Of a DNA stretch of 64,000 nucleotides, positions 61,122-64,000 are shown one piece after another. Origin of the DNA: Ruminococcus sp. OA3. GTDB lineage: Bacteria; Bacillota; Clostridia; Lachnospirales; Lachnospiraceae. Below the pieces are notes generated by a model that saw only the letters and a program-made list of their open reading frames with translations, did not search any database and was not told the DNA's origin. The stretch is taken from contig NZ_JAKNTO010000001.1 of the NCBI RefSeq assembly GCF_022440845.1, forward strand, positions 3,348,001-3,412,000, read 5' to 3'. Every line of letters starts with the position of its first letter. Position 1 is the first letter of the stretch. The position numbers were made by a program, and so were the translations under genes.

Positions 61122-61745
61122 CTATTCTTTAAACCTGATTTTTAAATAGCTTTTGATCTCTTCCACACATTTCTCGAATCCCAGCTTTCCGCTGTTGATA
61201 CAAAGGTCGTAATTTCTCGCATCTGTCCAGTCGCGCCCTGTGTAGTGATGGTAAAAATCGCCGCGGTATTTATCCACTTTGGAGATATAGCGCTCCATCT
61301 CACGCTTCGTCATACTGTTCCTCTCCATCGCACGGTCGAAGCAGAATTCCCGGTCCGCATGGACAAATACACTCGCAACATTGTCAAAATTGCGGAGCAC
61401 GAAATCCGCGCATCGACCGATGATCACGCAGGACTCCTGACGCGCAAGCTGTTTTATAATCTTGGCCTGATAGTTAAACAGGTTATCATTGGAGACAAAC
61501 CCATCACATTCCGGATTGATCAGGTCCCCACTGTACACTTTTGTCGTCAGCTTCTGAAGCAGTCCGATATCCAGCCGCTCATCAACCTTTCCAAACAACT
61601 TCTCAGAAATACCGCTGTCCTCAGACGCCATCCGCAGGATTTCGCGGTTATAGCAGTGAATACCCAGTTCTTTTGCCAGCATCTCACCGATCGTCTTACC
61701 GCCGCTTCCATACTGTCTCGCAATTGTAATTACCACATTTTCCAT
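61122..61745 (-). CDS. Cytidylate kinase-like family protein
   Basis: A 207-residue P-loop kinase of the cytidylate kinase-like family common in Clostridia. Walker A is ARQYGSGGKTIGEML at residues 8-22. CVIIGRCADFVLRN and the lid-like RNSMTKREMERYISKVDKYRGDFYHHYTG (cited as MTKREMERYISKVD) follow. The substrate is uncertain; it is not the canonical cmk. AAGGGGGAAG precedes the ATG at 61745. It lies 16 bases after livF and may be co-transcribed. Confidence 0.9.
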   Translation of the reverse strand: MENVVITIARQYGSGGKTIGEMLAKELGIHCYNREILRMASEDSGISEKLFGKVDERLDIGLLQKLTTKVYSGDLINPECDGFVSNDNLFNYQAKIIKQLARQESCVIIGRCADFVLRNFDNVASVFVHADREFCFDRAMERNSMTKREMERYISKVDKYRGDFYHHYTGRDWTDARNYDLCINSGKLGFEKCVEEIKSYLKIRFKE

Positions 61746-61761
61746 ACTACTTCCCCCTTGC

Positions 61762-62472
61762 CTATTCACCCAGATATGCTTTTTTAATGGAGTCATCATT
61801 CATCAGATCTTTTGCATCTCCGTTCAGGACGATATTTCCGGTCTCCAGCACGTAAGCGCGGTCTGCAATGGAAAGTGCCTTCTTGGCATTCTGTTCAACC
61901 AGAAGCACCGTGGTGTTTCCTGCACTCACTTCCTGAATAATGTCAAAAATCTCATTGACGAGAATCGGGGACAGCCCCATGGACGGCTCATCCATCACAA
62001 TGATCTTCGGGTGGGACATCAGCGCACGCCCCATGGCGAGCATCTGCTGTTCTCCTCCGGATAACGTACCCGCCAGCTGATTCCGTCTCTCCTCAAGACG
62101 CGGAAAACGTTTGTATACCATCTCCAGTGTCTCTTCGATCTCCTGTTTATCACTTCTGGTAAATGCTCCCATCCGCAGATTCTCATACACACTCAGCTGT
62201 GCAAAGACGCGGCGTCCTTCCGGAACATGAGCCATACCAAGTCCTACTATTTTATGCGCCGGTGTCCTGGTAATATCCTGCCCTTCAAATATGACAGAAC
62301 CGTTCTTCGGTGTCAGCAATCCGGTGATCGTATGAAGGATCGTAGTTTTACCTGCACCGTTAGCTCCGATCAATGCGATCACTTCTCCCTCGTTTACCTC
62401 GAAGGAGACACCTTTGATCGCCTGGATCATTCCATAGAATACTTCCAGGTCCTTAACTTCAAGCATTGCCAT
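61762..62472 (-). CDS. livF: Branched-chain amino acid ABC transporter ATPase LivF
   Basis: A 236-residue ATPase of the HAAT family. Walker A GANGAGKTTILH, signature LSGGEQQMLAMGRALM, Walker B IIVMDEPSMGLSP, H-loop Gln/His in LLVEQNAKKALSIAD, which is characteristic of LivF. Ribosome site AGGAGAGAAG. It follows livG by 12 bases in a livM-livG-livF run typical of the branched-chain amino acid importer. Confidence 0.95.
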   Translation of the reverse strand: MAMLEVKDLEVFYGMIQAIKGVSFEVNEGEVIALIGANGAGKTTILHTITGLLTPKNGSVIFEGQDITRTPAHKIVGLGMAHVPEGRRVFAQLSVYENLRMGAFTRSDKQEIEETLEMVYKRFPRLEERRNQLAGTLSGGEQQMLAMGRALMSHPKIIVMDEPSMGLSPILVNEIFDIIQEVSAGNTTVLLVEQNAKKALSIADRAYVLETGNIVLNGDAKDLMNDDSIKKAYLGE

Positions 62473-62484
62473 TCTTCTCTCCTC

Positions 62485-63243
62485 CTATTCTCCCAGATAT
62501 GCCGTGATGACTTCCGGATTATTCAATACCACGCTCGTCTCTCCCTGTGCCAGAACTTCACCGAAGTTCAGTACGGTCAATTCTTCGCAGATACCGGCTA
62601 CCAGCTTCATATCATGTTCAATGAGCAGAATGGTCATATCAAATTTTTCTCTGACAAACTGTATGGTCTCCATAAGCTCGCTGGTCTCATTCGGATTCAT
62701 TCCTGCCGCCGGCTCATCCAGCAGAATAAGCTGAGGATCCGTCGCAAGCGCACGCGCTATTTCCAGCTTTCTCTGTTTTCCATAGGGAAGATTGGACGCC
62801 AGGAAGTCTGCTTCTTTTTCCAGTCCGAATACCCGCAGCAGCTCCATTGCCCTTTCATTCATTTCTTTTTCTACTTTTCGGTATCTGGGCAAACGCAGAA
62901 TACCTTCTATTGTCGTGTAATGGTGGTGATTGTGAAGTCCCACCTTAACATTGTCGAGAACCGGAAGATCTTTAAACAGACGGATATTCTGGAAAGTCCG
63001 GGCAATGCCGGCTCTGTTGATTTCAATCGTCTTTTTTCCGGTAATATCGTTACCTCCAAGTTTTACAATACCTTCGTCTGGTTTATATACGCCGGTCAGC
63101 AGGTTAAAAAACGTTGTCTTTCCCGCTCCGTTCGGACCGATCAGTCCGTACAGCTGACCTGCTTCAATGTTCATATCCACTGCATTAACTGCACGCAGAC
63201 CTCCAAAGGAAATACCCAGATTTTTCACTTCCAACAGTGCCAT
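62485..63243 (-). CDS. livG: Branched-chain amino acid ABC transporter ATPase LivG
   Basis: A 252-residue ATPase. Walker A GPNGAGKTTFFNLLTG, the LivG-type long insertion around INRAGIARTFQNIRLFKDL, signature LPYGKQRKLEIARAL, Walker B LILLDEPAAGMNP and LLIEHDMKLV. GGGGG lies nine bases before the ATG at 63243; an in-frame extension to 63306 reads through the livM end. It begins two bases before the livM stop codon ends. Confidence 0.95.
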   Translation of the reverse strand: MALLEVKNLGISFGGLRAVNAVDMNIEAGQLYGLIGPNGAGKTTFFNLLTGVYKPDEGIVKLGGNDITGKKTIEINRAGIARTFQNIRLFKDLPVLDNVKVGLHNHHHYTTIEGILRLPRYRKVEKEMNERAMELLRVFGLEKEADFLASNLPYGKQRKLEIARALATDPQLILLDEPAAGMNPNETSELMETIQFVREKFDMTILLIEHDMKLVAGICEELTVLNFGEVLAQGETSVVLNNPEVITAYLGE

Positions 63244-63244
63244 T

Positions 63245-64000
63245 TTATTCTGCCCCCTTCGCTGTCTTCTTTTTCGCAGCCATCCGTCTGAATGAATGTT
63301 TTTCACGCCACTCGATTGATTTCGGCGCCCAGTTAAAGAGCATCATAAGGATCAGCACAATGGCATAGATCAGCATCCGGTAATCTGAAAGTCCTCTTAA
63401 GAGTTCCGGAAGCAAGGTCAGAATAACAGCAGCTATTATGGACCCTCTCATGTTTCCGATTCCCCCCAGCACAACAAATACCAGGATCATGATGGACATA
63501 TTATATCCAAAGTTTTTGGGCAGTGCCGTAAGTGTCGAAAGATTGTGTGCATACAGAACTCCTGCCACACCCGCCAGTGCGGCTGAAACAGAGAATGCCA
63601 TCAGTTTGTATTTTGTGATATTAATTCCAATTGATTCCGCTGCAATACGATTGTCACGGATCGCCATAATCGCACGGCCGTCTCTTGAATTTACCATATT
63701 CAAAATGATGACAAGCGTGATCAGGATCAGTACAATGCCGATCAGAAACGTTGAATCTTTCGGCGTCCCCGTGATTCCCTGCGGACCGTTGATAATGACC
63801 ATACCATCCGGCTCCATATCAAGTGCCACGGCATCTTTCATGGAAAAATGAAAACCATTGCTGTCTTTTCCAATAAAAAACACATTGATGACATTTTTAA
63901 TGATTTCGCCGAATGCAAGCGTAACAATCGCCAGATAGTCTCCCTTCAGCCGAAGAACCGGGATACCGATAAGAATGCCGAAGATTCCGGCAAGTACTGC
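63245..64000 (-). CDS. livM: Branched-chain amino acid ABC transporter permease LivM (partial)
   Basis: The C-terminal 251 residues of a LivM permease; the frame is open past 64000, so the start is off the window. LRLKGDYLAIVTLAFGEIIK is the LivM family signature, followed by GRAIMAIRDNRIAAESIGI, the conserved coupling loop, and GGIGNMRGSIIAAVILTLLPELL-type helices (cited as GGIGNMRGSIIAA). LivH and the binding protein should lie upstream beyond the edge. Confidence 0.94.
   Translation of the reverse strand, partial: AVLAGIFGILIGIPVLRLKGDYLAIVTLAFGEIIKNVINVFFIGKDSNGFHFSMKDAVALDMEPDGMVIINGPQGITGTPKDSTFLIGIVLILITLVIILNMVNSRDGRAIMAIRDNRIAAESIGINITKYKLMAFSVSAALAGVAGVLYAHNLSTLTALPKNFGYNMSIMILVFVVLGGIGNMRGSIIAAVILTLLPELLRGLSDYRMLIYAIVLILMMLFNWAPKSIEWREKHSFRRMAAKKKTAKGAE

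Noticed and set aside
62227-63291. 354-codon plus-strand frame
   Set aside because: Antisense shadow of livF and livG.

Overview
The window is a piece of a Gram-positive, anaerobic gut Clostridium-type chromosome, most likely Lachnospiraceae (Blautia-like). Pointers are the clostridial order pyrH-frr-uppS-cdsA-dxr-rseP, the lactate dehydrogenase, luxS, an intact F-type ATPase operon, a SleC-like cortex protein and a Spo0A C-terminal domain protein (spore-former lineage), strong GGAGG ribosome sites, and moderate GC. Genus is inference; no rRNA is present.

Layout. 1-5 kb: end of a dGTPase gene, lrgAB, a probably Rex-controlled ldh, a tRNA-Leu with anticodon AAG, and a SleC-like protein. 5-14 kb (minus strand): UPF0303, rseP, dxr, cdsA, uppS, frr, pyrH (isoprenoid, lipid and translation housekeeping), lysC and fba. 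This part carries unusual intergenic inverted-repeat structures: an exactly paired four-way junction over the frr stop codon, a larger one upstream of lysC, and a short palindrome upstream of fba sharing arm sequence with the larger one. 14-17.5 kb: a secreted NlpC/P60-3D wall protein with SH3 repeats and a Pro-rich linker, then an unknown membrane protein behind a canonical cobalamin riboswitch. 17.5-24 kb: atpBEFHAGDC. 24-31 kb: trpS, luxS, a PTS-IIC-like membrane protein, an unknown protein, glf, truA and an alanine/glycine symporter. 31-37 kb: a small protein, a stand-alone Spo0A DNA-binding domain, and a two-component system driving an ABC exporter (MacB/FtsX type).

37-44 kb is the accessory region. 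Two compact cobalamin-riboswitch-like leaders lie 2 kb apart; one precedes a secreted protein plus membrane protein, the other a decayed relic of that membrane protein. They adjoin a collapsed prophage: intact small terminase, a fused terminase/portal reading frame with several in-frame deletions, a truncated minor capsid gene and an N-terminally truncated tyrosine integrase. Two similar 38-40 bp hairpin sequences bracket this block and may be att sites.

44-64 kb: DUF2207 + LemA, HIT, LCP ligase, PfkB kinase, GNAT, isochorismatase-like hydrolase, O-acetylhomoserine sulfhydrylase, a FeoB-associated Cys-rich peptide, a Fic protein with a triplicated putative operator, FeoB/FeoA, a pantothenate/CoA cluster (coaX, ECF S-component, coaBC), a DUF2298 + GT2 pair, a cytidylate-kinase-like protein, and livF-livG-livM (livM runs off the edge).

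Most candidate novelty is non-coding: the junction-forming repeats, and three B12-type leaders controlling genes with no recognised B12 role.
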